DNA from: Candidatus Rokuibacteriota bacterium
Lineage (GTDB): Bacteria > Methylomirabilota > Methylomirabilia > Rokubacteriales > CSP1-6
Assembly (NCBI GenBank): GCA_016200085.1
Contig: JACQFL010000052.1
Coordinates: 1-64,000 of the forward strand
DNA length: 64,000 nt
Direction: 5' to 3'
Both the position numbers and the translations under genes were made by a program. Below, one piece after another: positions 23,201 to 32,031 of the stretch (position 1 is the first letter of the stretch; every line of letters starts with the position of its first letter). The notes under the pieces are model-generated. The model did no database searches. It was given only the letters and a program-made list of their open reading frames with translations, and was not told where the DNA came from.

Positions 23201-24931
23201 TCAGATGATGGTCGGGTTCCTGTACTCCCCGAAGATCTCGCGCAGGATGCCGAAGATCTCGCCGATCGTGGTGTGGGCCTGCACCGCCTGCATCATCGCG
23301 GGCACGATGTTCTCGTCGTGCCCGGAGGCCTTCGCCTCGGCCACGCGCCGGATCTCCTTCAGGCTCTGCTCCACCCGCCACGGCTCGCGCTCGCGCCGCA
23401 CGCGCTCCAGCCGCTCGATCTGGCGGCGCTCGTCGTCAGCGTTGCCCTTGAAGAGGTGGATGGGCACCTCGTTCTCGACCACGTGCGTGTTGACGCCGAT
23501 CACCGGCCGCTCGCCGCGCTCGACCTCGCGCTGGTGGCGGACCATCCCATCCGCCATCTCGCGCAGGTAGTAGCCGTTCTCCACGGCGGCGATCGCGCCC
23601 CCCTGGTCCTCGACCTTCTGGAGGACCTGCCGTCCCTTCTCCTCGAGCTCGTTGGTCAGGCTCTCGACGAAGTACGAGCCGCCGAGGGGATCCACCGTCT
23701 GCCCGACGAGGCTTTCGTCCTGGAGGATGAGCTTGGTGAGCTGGCTCAGCCGGGTGGACTCGAAGGTGGGCAGGGCCAGCGCCTCGTCGTGGGCCGGGGT
23801 GGCGATGTTCTCCACGCCGCCCAGGATCGACGCCAGGATGTGCATCGTCGTGCGGACGATGTTGTTCAGCGGCTCCTGCGCCGTGAGGCGGTGGGCCCCG
23901 GTGAACACCGTCAGGCGCAGCGCGAGCACGCGAGGGTCCTCGGTGTGGAACCGCTCCCGCGCGGCCCGGGCCCACAGGCGGCGTGTGGCCCGGAACTTCG
24001 CGACCTCCTCGAAGAGGTCGTTGTCGGCCGTCATGTGCAGATGCACCCAGGGCACGTAGTCCTGGGGAGCGACGCCCTTCCTGGCGGCCTCCTCGGTGTA
24101 GGCCAGGAGATTCGCGATCCCGAAGCCGATCTCCTGACTCGTGGAGCATCCCCCCCAGCGCAGCGTCGTCGAGCAGCTGTACTGGTGCTCCCAGCGCGGG
24201 AGGTATTGCCGGATGTACTGAACGACGTCGGCGGCGAGGTTCACCGCGACTCGCGGGGGAAAGATGTAGGTGCCCCGGCCGGTATATTCCTTGATGGGAT
24301 CGTTCTGGATCGACACGTCCATCGTCCGGGGATCCAGCCCGGCGCGCTCGCCCAGCGAGACGAACATCGCCAGGGCCCAGGGCCCGATGCAGTTGCCGAC
24401 GGTGCCGGTGTGGATGTGATCCAGGGGCAAGCCGGAGAAGACTCGCTCCATGTCGGGCAGGCTGGACAGCGCGACCCCCACCTTGCCCACCTCGCCGAGC
24501 GCGAGGAGATGATCCGCGTCGTAACCGTTCTGGGTCGGCAGATCGAGCGCCAGCGAGATGTAATTCGAGCCCGCCGCGCGCAGGGCGCGATAGCGCTCGT
24601 TCGCGCTCTCGCTCGATCCATAGCCGGAGTAGAAGCTCAGTGGCCACCGGAACGCCCGGTAGCCGAGGGGATCGCGCCCGCGCGTGAAGGGGAACTGGCC
24701 CGGGAACCCGATGTCGTGGACCGGGTCGACGCCTGCGAGGTCCAGGGGCGTGTACAGGCGGTTGACGACGAGCTCCCCCCCGCCCGTCCGGAACTCGTCG
24801 CGCGTCTCGTCCTTCAGGACGCCGCTGTAGCCGCGGTGCTGCGGTCTCAACTCGCCCGGGGCTGTCCTCTCCTGCAGTGGGCCTTCTTGCCAAGCCTTGT
24901 ATGCGTCGTTGAGGGCGTCGTCCGAGCTCAT
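23201..24931 (-). CDS. Acyl-CoA mutase large subunit, methylmalonyl-CoA-mutase family, divergent active site
   Basis: A 576-residue TIM-barrel subunit starting at ATG 24931 behind AGAGGGA. The barrel is clearly the MCM family (FYSGYGSSESANERY, LPTQNGYDADH, GTYIFPP, FEEVAKFRATRRLWA, TVDPLGGSYFVE). Several residues that define MCM are changed when compared by eye with the Propionibacterium enzyme. The PSMR arginine (R207) is N231, the GYH histidine (H244) is T256, and the HTQT-type segment reads TVFTG. Tyr89 is kept as Y101. Methylmalonyl-CoA is therefore an unlikely substrate. An in-frame upstream start at 25033 is possible but has no advantage. Confidence 0.88.
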   Translation of the reverse strand: MSSDDALNDAYKAWQEGPLQERTAPGELRPQHRGYSGVLKDETRDEFRTGGGELVVNRLYTPLDLAGVDPVHDIGFPGQFPFTRGRDPLGYRAFRWPLSFYSGYGSSESANERYRALRAAGSNYISLALDLPTQNGYDADHLLALGEVGKVGVALSSLPDMERVFSGLPLDHIHTGTVGNCIGPWALAMFVSLGERAGLDPRTMDVSIQNDPIKEYTGRGTYIFPPRVAVNLAADVVQYIRQYLPRWEHQYSCSTTLRWGGCSTSQEIGFGIANLLAYTEEAARKGVAPQDYVPWVHLHMTADNDLFEEVAKFRATRRLWARAARERFHTEDPRVLALRLTVFTGAHRLTAQEPLNNIVRTTMHILASILGGVENIATPAHDEALALPTFESTRLSQLTKLILQDESLVGQTVDPLGGSYFVESLTNELEEKGRQVLQKVEDQGGAIAAVENGYYLREMADGMVRHQREVERGERPVIGVNTHVVENEVPIHLFKGNADDERRQIERLERVRREREPWRVEQSLKEIRRVAEAKASGHDENIVPAMMQAVQAHTTIGEIFGILREIFGEYRNPTII

Positions 24932-25219
24932 CACGTCCCTCTCCCCTCGTGCCCGTCGGCGGTCGCCTCTGATGTCGGACCCGTGGTCGGGGATCCCCAT
25001 GCCGATCTCCCGGCGCTCCCTGGCGGAGATCAATGGGAGCGTAGCAGGCGACCAGCGCGCGGAATATAGTGCGGCCTCCTCAATTTCGTGGTTCGGCTGG
25101 CGGAGGCGGAGGATGGTAGCGGGTGATCTGCGAGGAAGACAGGCTGCGCCCTCGTGATGTTGCCACTCGCGCGAGCGGCGCTTGTCAGGAGCCGCGAGGA
25201 TCGGTAGGCTCTACGAGCC
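24932..25219. promoter_or_regulatory. Divergent promoter region between mutase operon and third CoA-transferase
   Basis: This 288-bp gap separates the minus-strand mutase operon from the plus-strand CoA-transferase gene and must hold both promoters. The G+C content dips around 25060-25100 (gaatatagtgc, caatttcgtgg), but I cannot name a clear -35/-10 pair. No B12-riboswitch conserved box is obvious to me upstream of the mutase. Confidence 0.45.
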
Positions 25220-26455
25220 ATGAGCAGCGCTGTCCGTGGACCGCTCGAAGGCATGGTCGTCCTCGATCTCGGCCAGATCTACAACGGCCCTTACTGTGGC
25301 CTCCTTCTCGGCTTCATGGGCGCACGCGTCCTCAAGATCGAATCACCCGAGGGCGACGTCGTGCGGCGCCGCAAGCGCGGCGTCGAACCGTACCCGCTGG
25401 TCGCGCTGAACTCCAACAAGGAGTCCGTCGTCCTCGACTTCAAGCACCCCGAGGGCAAGGCGCTGTTCCTGCGTCTCGTGCGCAAGGCGGATGTCGTGGT
25501 CGAGAACTTCGCCGCCGGTGTCATGGACCGCCTCGGGCTCGGGTGGCCCGTCCTGCGCGCCGAGAACCCACGGCTCGTGTACGGCACCGGCACCGGCTTC
25601 GGCCTCACAGGCCCGTACAAGGATCTCCCCGCCATGGACCTGACGGTGCAGGCGATGAGCGGCATCATGAACGCGACCGGCTATCCGGATCGGCCGCCGG
25701 TCAAGGCCGGGCCCGCCGTCTGCGATTTCATCTCCGGCGTGCATCTCTGCTCGGGAGTCCTCGGCGCGCTCTTGCAGCGCGAGCGAACGGGCCAGGGCCA
25801 GCTCGTCGAGGTCGCGATGCTCGAAGCCTCCGTCATCGCGCTGGTGAGCGCGATCGGAGCGGTGATGGACGGCGACGGCGCGGTGCCGGAGCGCACGGGC
25901 AACCGTCATCCCGCGCTGGCGATGGCACCGTACAACGTGTACCCGACGAACGACGGCTGGGTGGCGATCTTCGCCGCCTCGGAGCGGCACTGGGTGAGCA
26001 TCGCCCGTGTTCTCGGACGCGAGGACCTTTTGACGAACCCGGACTTCGCGTCGACGGCCTCGCGAGCGGCGCAGGTGGATGCGATCGACGCGATGGTGGA
26101 GGCGTGGACGCGCCAGCGCGGCAAGGAGGACGTGATGGCGCTGCTGGACGAGGCGCATGTGCCGTGCGCGCCGGTGCGGACGGCGCGCGACGTGATCCAT
26201 GACCCGCACCTGTTGTCGCGCGGCATGTGGGTCGAGGTCGAGCACCCGACGCGTGGGAAGACACGTGTGCCGATCTCACCGATCCGCCTCCACGGCGCCG
26301 CGCCCGCGACGGTGGCCCGCCCGGCCCCGTTGCTCGGCCAGGACACCGACCGGGTGCTCTCGGAACTGCTCGGCCTCAGCGCCGAGGACCTCTCCTCGCT
26401 TCACGCCGCCGGAGTGATCGAGCCCGTCAAGGCAGACGCCCGCCTTTCCAGGTAG
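25220..26455 (+). CDS. CaiB/BaiF family CoA-transferase (third)
   Basis: A 411-residue class III CoA-transferase. The N-terminus is GMVVLDLGQIYNGPYCGLLL and the catalytic aspartate is D169 (AVCDFISGVH). Further blocks are ADVVVENFAAGVMDRLGLG, GFGLTGPYKD and RTGQGQLVEVAMLEA. It starts at ATG 25220, transcribed away from the mutase operon, and stands alone. It may activate an acid with CoA for the neighbouring mutase/ThDP enzyme, which need CoA thioesters. No acyl-CoA synthetase gene is present in the window, so this is the best local candidate. Confidence 0.87.
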   Translation: MSSAVRGPLEGMVVLDLGQIYNGPYCGLLLGFMGARVLKIESPEGDVVRRRKRGVEPYPLVALNSNKESVVLDFKHPEGKALFLRLVRKADVVVENFAAGVMDRLGLGWPVLRAENPRLVYGTGTGFGLTGPYKDLPAMDLTVQAMSGIMNATGYPDRPPVKAGPAVCDFISGVHLCSGVLGALLQRERTGQGQLVEVAMLEASVIALVSAIGAVMDGDGAVPERTGNRHPALAMAPYNVYPTNDGWVAIFAASERHWVSIARVLGREDLLTNPDFASTASRAAQVDAIDAMVEAWTRQRGKEDVMALLDEAHVPCAPVRTARDVIHDPHLLSRGMWVEVEHPTRGKTRVPISPIRLHGAAPATVARPAPLLGQDTDRVLSELLGLSAEDLSSLHAAGVIEPVKADARLSR

Positions 26456-26464
26456 CTGATTTGG

Positions 26465-26541
26465 TGGTGCCCCCGGGGTGACTCGAACACCCGGCACGCA
26501 GTTTAGGAAACTGCTGCTCTATCCACCTGAGCTACGGGGGC
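26465..26541 (-). tRNA. tRNA-Arg (anticodon CCU)
   Basis: A 77-base cloverleaf on the minus strand. The acceptor stem GCCCCCG pairs with CGGGGGC and the 3' CCA is encoded. The anticodon arm CAGTT-TCCTAAA-CTG gives anticodon CCU for AGG codons. The D-arm GCTCAGGTGGATAGAGC and T-arm GGTGTTCGAGTCACC are canonical. Confidence 0.95.
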
Positions 26542-26561
26542 GTGGGGAGGTGACGTGGGAT

Positions 26562-26567
26562 ATTCTA
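26562..26567 (-). promoter_or_regulatory. Possible -10 element for tRNA-Arg
   Basis: On the minus strand TAGAAT lies 20 bases before the mature tRNA 5' end, in an otherwise G+C-rich stretch, a suitable place for a -10 box with a short leader. No good -35 hexamer is seen 16-18 bases upstream, so the call is tentative. Confidence 0.35.
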
Positions 26568-26599
26568 CCGCGAGCCGGACGATCGGAAGGGAGAAGACC

Positions 26600-28042
26600 A
26601 TGAGCGGGTTCAAGGACTTCGAGCAGTACGACGGCCTCGGCCTGGCCGCGCTGGTGCGCCGCCGCGAGGTGAAGCCCGCGGAGCTCCTGGACGCGGCGAT
26701 CGGCCTCGTCGAGGAGCGCAATCCCGCGCTCAACGCCGTCATCTGTCGCATGGACGCCCAGGCGCGGGCCGCGCTCGCCGCCGGGCTGCCGGCCGGGCCC
26801 TTCACGGGCGTGCCGTATCTCCTGAAGGATCTGGGCGCCTTCTACACGGGTGTGCCGACGAGCTTCGGCAGCCGCCTCTACGCCGGCTACGTGCCCGATC
26901 ATGACAGCGAGCTGACGGCGCGGCTCAAGCGCGCCGGCCTGGTCATCTTCGGCAGGACCAACACGCCGGAGGTCGGGCTCGCGCCCTCCACCGAGCCGCG
27001 GCTCTTCGGGCCCACGCGCAATCCGTGGAATCTCGGCCACAGCGCGGGCGGCTCGAGCGGCGGCGCCGCGGCGGCGGTGGCCAGCGGGATGCTGCCGATG
27101 GCCCACGCCACGGACGGCGGCGGCTCCATCCGGATCCCCGCCTCCTGCTGCGGTCTCTTCGGGCTCAAGCCCACGCGCGCGCGCAACCCGCTCGGCCCCG
27201 ATGCGGGTGAGGGCTGGGGCGGCGCCGCCGTGGCCCACGCGGTCACCCGCACCGTGCGCGACAGCGCCGCGCTGCTCGACGCCACCTCGGGTCCCGACGT
27301 CGGGGATCCCTACTGGGCTCCCCCGCCCGCTGGCCGCTTCCTCGACGAGGTGGGACGCGATCCCGGACGGCTGCGCATCGCGCTGACCACGACGCCGTGG
27401 AACGGTCAGCCGGTCGATCCCGAGTGCGCCGAGGCTGCCACCGCGGCGGCGAAGCTCTGCCAATCGCTCGGCCATCACGTCGAGGAAGCGCGGCCGGAGA
27501 TCGACGCCGCCGCGCTCGGGCTCGCGGTGCGGACGATCATCGGCGCCAACGTGCGCGCCCTGCTCGACGCGCGGGCGGCCGCGCTCGGCCGGTCCCTCGC
27601 CCCCTCGGACGTCGAGACCGTCACCTGGACGATGGCCCAGATCGGCGCCAGCGCCACCGCCGCCGACTACGCGCGGTCGATCGGCGTGGTCCACCGCACC
27701 GGCCGCGCCGTGGCGCGGTTCTTCACGCGCTACGACATTCTGTTATCCCCCACGATGTGCCAGCCGCCTTTCCCCCTCGGCGTGCTGGACATGAGCAACC
27801 CCGGCCAGGACGCCTATCTCGCGGCGGTTCTCGCCAGCGTCGCGTTCACGTCGCTCTTCAACTCGTCCGGGAACCCGGCGATGTCGGTGCCGCTGGCCTG
27901 GTCGAGGGGCGGGCTGCCGATCGGCGTGCAGTTCGCCGGCCGGTTCGGCGACGAGGCCACGCTCTTCCGGCTGGGCGCGCAACTCGAGACGGCGCAGCCC
28001 TGGTCGGGCCGCCGGCCGGCGGGAGCCGGAAGCGGGCGCTGA
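26600..28042 (+). CDS. Amidase (amidase-signature family)
   Basis: A 480-residue amidase-signature enzyme hydrolysing a C-N amide bond. The Ser-cisSer-Lys triad is present: K76 (YLLKDLG), S152 ([18 protein letters not shown]) and S176 ([19 protein letters not shown]). The rest follows the family to the C-terminal [20 protein letters not shown] start at ATG 26600, behind GGAAGGGAG; an in-frame start at 26555 would sit close against the tRNA. It is not GatA-specific in any visible way, and there are no gatB/gatC genes nearby, so a catabolic amidase is most likely. Confidence 0.9.
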   Translation: MSGFKDFEQYDGLGLAALVRRREVKPAELLDAAIGLVEERNPALNAVICRMDAQARAALAAGLPAGPFTGVPYLLKDLGAFYTGVPTSFGSRLYAGYVPDHDSELTARLKRAGLVIFGRTNTPEVGLAPSTEPRLFGPTRNPWNLGHSAGGSSGGAAAAVASGMLPMAHATDGGGSIRIPASCCGLFGLKPTRARNPLGPDAGEGWGGAAVAHAVTRTVRDSAALLDATSGPDVGDPYWAPPPAGRFLDEVGRDPGRLRIALTTTPWNGQPVDPECAEAATAAAKLCQSLGHHVEEARPEIDAAALGLAVRTIIGANVRALLDARAAALGRSLAPSDVETVTWTMAQIGASATAADYARSIGVVHRTGRAVARFFTRYDILLSPTMCQPPFPLGVLDMSNPGQDAYLAAVLASVAFTSLFNSSGNPAMSVPLAWSRGGLPIGVQFAGRFGDEATLFRLGAQLETAQPWSGRRPAGAGSGR

Positions 28043-28101
28043 CGGCCGTCAGCGCGTGACGAGCCCGCGAGTCGGGGTCGCCGCGCGCGACGGCGGCCCG
28101 G

Positions 28102-29301
28102 TCACCCGCGCAGACGGGGACACAGGCGCAGGGCGTTGCCTCCCAGCATCTTGCGCTTGGCGCGCTCCGAGAGCCCGGGCCGGTCGGTGATCTGCTGCAG
28201 GCTCTCCGGCCAGGCGGTGTCGCCGTGCGGCCAGTCCGTGGCGAAGAGCCAGAGGTCCTCGCCGAGCTCCTGCACGCAGAACTCCATCGACCGCTCCCAG
28301 CTGTCGATGGCGTGGAAGTATCGCCCTTCGGCCACCACGTCGCGCGGCAGCCGCTTGAGGTTGGGCACGTGGCCGGGCGACATGATGTAGTGGGTATCCA
28401 GGCGGTCGAGCGCGAGCGGAAGCCATCCGCCCCCGGTCTCGATGATCGCGACCCTCAGATACGGGAAGAGCTCGAAGACCCCGCCGCCGACCAGGGCTCC
28501 CAGGGCGGCCATGCCCGCCCACGGATTGCCGAAGCTGTGGAGGAGGAACCAGGCCCCGTCCAGATCGAAGGTCCCCGGCGCATAGGGCGGCCGGGCCGTG
28601 CCCCCGTGGACGAGCAGGGGCAGATCCAGGTCCTGTGCGACCTCGTACAGCGGATGCAGGCCGGGGTCGTCCAGCAGCTTGCCTTCCGGCGCCTGGGGCG
28701 AGACGTAGACGCCGACCAGATTCGGGTCGCGCTCGGCCCAGTATTTCACCTCGGCGACGCCCGACGCCACCTCGCGCATGTTGGGGACGACCGTCCACTT
28801 GAGCCGCGCCGGCGCCTGCGCGCAGAAGTCGGCGACCCAGCGGTGATACGCGCGGTACAGCGCGTTCTCGAAGCCGGTGTCGCGCAGCGCGCAGTAGCTG
28901 GAGACGTGCGTGGGGTAGAGCACGCTGACGTCGACGAGCGCGCGATCCATGTCCTCCAGGCGAGCCGCGACGTTCCAGCTCACCTCGGGCCGGATCGGCG
29001 GCAGCGCCGTCGTGCGCCCCGGTGGGAAGGCCAGGCGGCCCATCTCCATGCCCGAGCGCCGCGTCAGGCCGAACGTGTCGCGCACCCCCAGGGGCCGTCC
29101 GGTCTCGATGGGCTCGACGACGGCCGTACGACGGCCGAAGAGCGCGTACGGCTCCCCTGCCTTCTCCTGCCGGGAGACGGCATCGCAGAGCTGCTCGTAG
29201 GGGCCGCGGTAGGCCGGATCGATGTAGTCCTGGTAGAAGCGATCGGGGCGCTCCCGGATGTGGGAATCCAGGTCGATCACGGTCTGGCCGTTCCAGCTCA
29301 T
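28102..29301 (-). CDS. Amidohydrolase-2 family protein, third of three
   Basis: A 399-residue COG2159 protein starting at ATG 29301. Putative metal ligands are D12 and H14 (DLDSHIRERPD), H231 (LLVHGGTARP) and D355 (ATDWPHGD). As in the two paralogues at 6438-7646 and 9700-10920, the first ligand is Asp in a DxH pair, which resembles decarboxylase members of the family. It converges on the amidase gene and has no operon partner. The substrate is unknown. Confidence 0.8.
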   Translation of the reverse strand: MSWNGQTVIDLDSHIRERPDRFYQDYIDPAYRGPYEQLCDAVSRQEKAGEPYALFGRRTAVVEPIETGRPLGVRDTFGLTRRSGMEMGRLAFPPGRTTALPPIRPEVSWNVAARLEDMDRALVDVSVLYPTHVSSYCALRDTGFENALYRAYHRWVADFCAQAPARLKWTVVPNMREVASGVAEVKYWAERDPNLVGVYVSPQAPEGKLLDDPGLHPLYEVAQDLDLPLLVHGGTARPPYAPGTFDLDGAWFLLHSFGNPWAGMAALGALVGGGVFELFPYLRVAIIETGGGWLPLALDRLDTHYIMSPGHVPNLKRLPRDVVAEGRYFHAIDSWERSMEFCVQELGEDLWLFATDWPHGDTAWPESLQQITDRPGLSERAKRKMLGGNALRLCPRLRG

Positions 29302-29363
29302 GCGCGCCTCCCGGGACGGTCGTGGCGGCCGTCAGACGTCGGCCAGCATTGTAGCGCGGTCGT

Positions 29364-29813
29364 TCAGCTCGTCGCCCACCAGTAGGTCAGGACGCCCAGC
29401 GCGATGCTCGCCCACCAGAGCGAGAGCAGCGTCAGCATCCACGGTCGATAGCGCACGAAGCGGAGCCGCGGCGGCACGAGCGGCGTCGCGGCGACGAGGA
29501 CCACGTACGCGCCGAGCAGGACGACGGCCGCGCCGAGCGCGAGGTGGGCGGCCACCGCCACGTTGACGCGATTCACCACGCCGCGGGCGAGCCCGGAGCC
29601 GTAGTTGTCGCGAAGCGACGGAACCATCCAGATCACCGTCATGGCCACGGTCGCCACGTACGCCGTGCCCTGGCACACCCCGTGGGCGACGTATCGTCCG
29701 CGGCGCGCCAGCAGCACGCCGGCGAGGAGCAGGGCCCCGAGCCCGAGCTGGACGAGGAGATTGACCTCCGCGCCGAGCGGCGCGCCGCGTCCGAGGAACC
29801 CCTGGCTCCCCAT
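29364..29813 (-). CDS. DUF420-like four-helix membrane protein
   Basis: A 149-residue integral membrane protein with four predicted helices at about residues 17-36, 45-63, 84-107 and 124-146. Helix-flanking histidines (H44, H90) and the final LTYWWATS resemble DUF420/CtaM-type proteins linked to haem-copper oxidase assembly. That assignment is by pattern only. It starts at ATG 29813, 8 bases after the sigma-factor gene, and probably forms the tail of that transcript. No oxidase gene is nearby. Confidence 0.6.
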   Translation of the reverse strand: MGSQGFLGRGAPLGAEVNLLVQLGLGALLLAGVLLARRGRYVAHGVCQGTAYVATVAMTVIWMVPSLRDNYGSGLARGVVNRVNVAVAAHLALGAAVVLLGAYVVLVAATPLVPPRLRFVRYRPWMLTLLSLWWASIALGVLTYWWATS

Positions 29814-29821
29814 GGCGCGGC

Positions 29822-30736
29822 TCAGAAGAAGTCCGCGGCATTGACGCCGCGGGCCTGGAGCAGCGCGCGCAGCTTCCGCAGCCCGGCGGCCTCGATCTGG
29901 CGCACCCGCTCGCGGCTGAGGCTCATGGAGCGGCCGATCGCCTCCAGCGTCTCGGGCGCGTCGCCCTCCAGCCCGAAGCGCCGCCGCAGGACGGCGCGCT
30001 CGTTGCCGGCGAGGTCGTCGAGCACCGAGACGAGGTCGCTGCGGTCGTGGAAGAACCGGGGCAGCGCCGCGTTCGGGTCCGTCGTACCGGCCACGGTCTC
30101 GGCGAGCGAGGTCCCCTCCCTCGCCGGCGCATCGAGCGAGACCGGACGCTGGCGGATCTCCTCCAGCTCCACGATCTGCTCCGGCGTGGCGCCGAGCGCC
30201 TGGGCGAGCTCGTCGATCGTGGGCGCGCGGCCGAGCGCCTGCGTCAGCCGCGTCTGCTCCTTGTGCAGGCGCCCGAGCATCTGCTCGACGTGCACCGGCA
30301 GGCGAATGGTGCGCGCCTGGTTGGCGAGGGCACGCACGATGGCGTGGCGGATCCACCACGTCGCGTACGTGGAGAAACGCGTGCCGCGCTCCGGGTCGAA
30401 CCTCTCCACGGCACGGATCAGCCCGAGGTTGCCCTCCTCGATGAGGTCGGGCAGCGGCAGCCCCCGGTTGAGGTACCGCCGCGCCACCTGCACCACGAGC
30501 CGGAGGTTGGCCTCCACCATCCGCGCCTTCGCCTGCTCGTCCCCGCCCTGGACCCGTCGCGCGAGGGCACGCTCGTCCGCGGCGTCGAGGAGCGGAATGG
30601 CCCCGATCTCCTTCAGGTAGACGGCGAGGTTGGCGCGGCTGGTCTCACGCGTCTCCGCGCGCAGGTCGCCGTCCAGGGCGTCGGCCAGGGTGTCGAGCGG
30701 CTCGTCGGGGATGACCTCCTCGGCGTCGTCAGTCAT
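29822..30736 (-). CDS. rpoS: RNA polymerase sigma factor, sigma-70 group 2 (RpoS-like)
   Basis: A 304-residue sigma factor with region 1.2 ([20 protein letters not shown]), region 2 ([16 protein letters not shown] through [14 protein letters not shown]), region 3 (residues about 145-225) and region 4 ending [18 protein letters not shown]. The long acidic region 1.1 of a primary RpoD is missing, as in RpoS and other group 2 factors. It starts at ATG 30736, overlapping the nlpD-like stop by eight bases. Position after surE-pcm-nlpD matches the E. coli rpoS locus. A general-stress role is inferred from that context. Confidence 0.85.
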   Translation of the reverse strand: MTDDAEEVIPDEPLDTLADALDGDLRAETRETSRANLAVYLKEIGAIPLLDAADERALARRVQGGDEQAKARMVEANLRLVVQVARRYLNRGLPLPDLIEEGNLGLIRAVERFDPERGTRFSTYATWWIRHAIVRALANQARTIRLPVHVEQMLGRLHKEQTRLTQALGRAPTIDELAQALGATPEQIVELEEIRQRPVSLDAPAREGTSLAETVAGTTDPNAALPRFFHDRSDLVSVLDDLAGNERAVLRRRFGLEGDAPETLEAIGRSMSLSRERVRQIEAAGLRKLRALLQARGVNAADFF

Positions 30737-31565
30737 CCTCGGGCTCGTCGGTGTCCATCTCCTCGACGTGCGAGGTGCGCGGCGGCATCGGCAGCAGGTA
30801 GAGGGGGTTGTAGGCGAGCCCGGACTGGCGGATCTCGAAGTGCAGGTGGTGCGCGGTGGCCCGTCCCGTGCGGCCCACCACGCCGATCTCCTGCCCCGAC
30901 ACGACGCGGTCACCCACCTCGACGAAGTTCTCGTCGTTGTGCGCGTAGACCGACAGGAAGCCGCCCGCGTGCTCGATCTTGACCACGCGCCCGTAGCGGC
31001 GCTCGAAGCCGCTCGCCACCACGAACCCGCCCGTCGAGGCCAGGACGGGAATGCCGCGCTCGGCCTTGATGTCGATCCCGCGGTGCCAGGCGCTGCGCCG
31101 GCGCCCGAACGCCGAGCTGATCGGTCCCTCGACGGGCCACGTGAAGAGCGGGATGAGATCGCCGAAGCTCGGCACCGCGAGCACGATCTGGCTGACGAGC
31201 GGGGGCGCGGGCGGACGCTGCGCGGCGAGCGAGCTGGCATCCGGCGGGACTCGCGCCGCGGCCTCGGCGCCCCCGGGGATGAGCAAGCGCTGGCCGATCC
31301 GCAGCAGCGCGCCTGGCTTGAGACGGTTGGCCGACTGGATCGCGGCGACTGTCACGCCGTAGTGCCTGGCGAGGGCGCCGAGGGTGTCGCCGGCGCGCAC
31401 GGTGTGCACGCGCACGCCTGCAGCCGTGTCGCGCTCGCCCTGGTCGGGGACGGACGGCGTCGCGGTCCGGCTCTTCGCCGGCGCCGAGGGCGTGGCGGCG
31501 AGGACGACGGCGAGCCCCAGCACCACGGCCGAGCGCCGGCGGCCCACCCGGGCGAGCGCCCTCAC
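30729..31565 (-). CDS. nlpD: NlpD-like LysM/M23 peptidoglycan hydrolase or amidase activator
   Basis: A 278-residue envelope protein. It has an N-terminal signal segment ([19 protein letters not shown]), one LysM domain (residues about 53-97, [19 protein letters not shown]) and a C-terminal M23 domain. The M23 zinc motif looks intact: H161 and D165 (WHRGIDIKA) and H240-x-H242 (HHLHFEIR). It could therefore be an active endopeptidase, unlike E. coli NlpD, which only activates amidases. Start GTG 31565 overlaps the acylphosphatase stop (GTGA). An upstream in-frame start at 31625 would extend into that gene. Confidence 0.87.
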   Translation of the reverse strand: MRALARVGRRRSAVVLGLAVVLAATPSAPAKSRTATPSVPDQGERDTAAGVRVHTVRAGDTLGALARHYGVTVAAIQSANRLKPGALLRIGQRLLIPGGAEAAARVPPDASSLAAQRPPAPPLVSQIVLAVPSFGDLIPLFTWPVEGPISSAFGRRRSAWHRGIDIKAERGIPVLASTGGFVVASGFERRYGRVVKIEHAGGFLSVYAHNDENFVEVGDRVVSGQEIGVVGRTGRATAHHLHFEIRQSGLAYNPLYLLPMPPRTSHVEEMDTDEPEDD

Positions 31566-31861
31566 GGCTCGAACTCGGCGAAGCGGACGCCGAACGAGGC
31601 GAAGCGCCCCGTCGCCGGAAGCCATCGCACCGTGGTGCCCTCGACGCGAGCCAGCGGCGGACCCTTCTCGAGATGGCGGGCCAGCTCCTCGATCACCTCG
31701 CGTGGTCCCTCCGCGTAGACCCGCACCTGGCCGGTCTTGAGATTGGTCACGAAACCGACGAGCCCGAGCTGCGCCGCCTTGCGCTGGGCGAAGTCGCGGA
31801 AGCCCACGCCGTGCACCCGGCCCGACACCAGGATCTCAGCGGCGACGCGCGGCGTGCTCAC
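31562..31861 (-). CDS. acyP: Acylphosphatase
   Basis: A 99-residue acylphosphatase, hydrolysing carboxyl-phosphate bonds such as acetyl phosphate. The signature GRVHGVGFRDF supplies the phosphate-binding loop and catalytic arginine (R22). The second active-site residue, asparagine, is in GFVTNLKTGQV (N40). Length is standard for the family. The start is GTG 31861, and its stop overlaps the nlpD-like start. It is inserted between pcm and nlpD relative to the E. coli order. Confidence 0.93.
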   Translation of the reverse strand: MSTPRVAAEILVSGRVHGVGFRDFAQRKAAQLGLVGFVTNLKTGQVRVYAEGPREVIEELARHLEKGPPLARVEGTTVRWLPATGRFASFGVRFAEFEP

Positions 31862-31884
31862 ACATCATCTCCGCTGAACGGACC

Positions 31885-31920
31885 GCCGCCGGCCGGAGAC
31901 GGCGGCCTCCGGCCGGCGGC
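31885..31920. repeat. Perfect 14-bp stem hairpin
   Basis: GCCGCCGGCCGGAG (31885-31898) is the exact complement of 31907-31920 around an 8-base loop. It lies just 3' of the minus-strand tRNA-Pro and before acyP. There is no T-run on the minus strand after it, so it is not a standard intrinsic terminator. It may be a processing or attenuation structure. Confidence 0.6.
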
Positions 31921-31929
31921 AACAAGAGA

Positions 31930-32006
<77 letters not shown>

Positions 32007-32031
32007 CCGTGGGCCCGCTCATTGTACAGGC

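Noticed and set aside
23201-24931. Naming the large subunit mcmA (methylmalonyl-CoA mutase)
   Set aside because: Family membership is clear, but the arginine and histidine that define methylmalonyl-CoA specificity and catalysis are replaced, so no specific symbol is given.
31885-31920. Intrinsic terminator for tRNA-Pro
   Set aside because: The stem is strong but no run of T residues follows on the minus strand.
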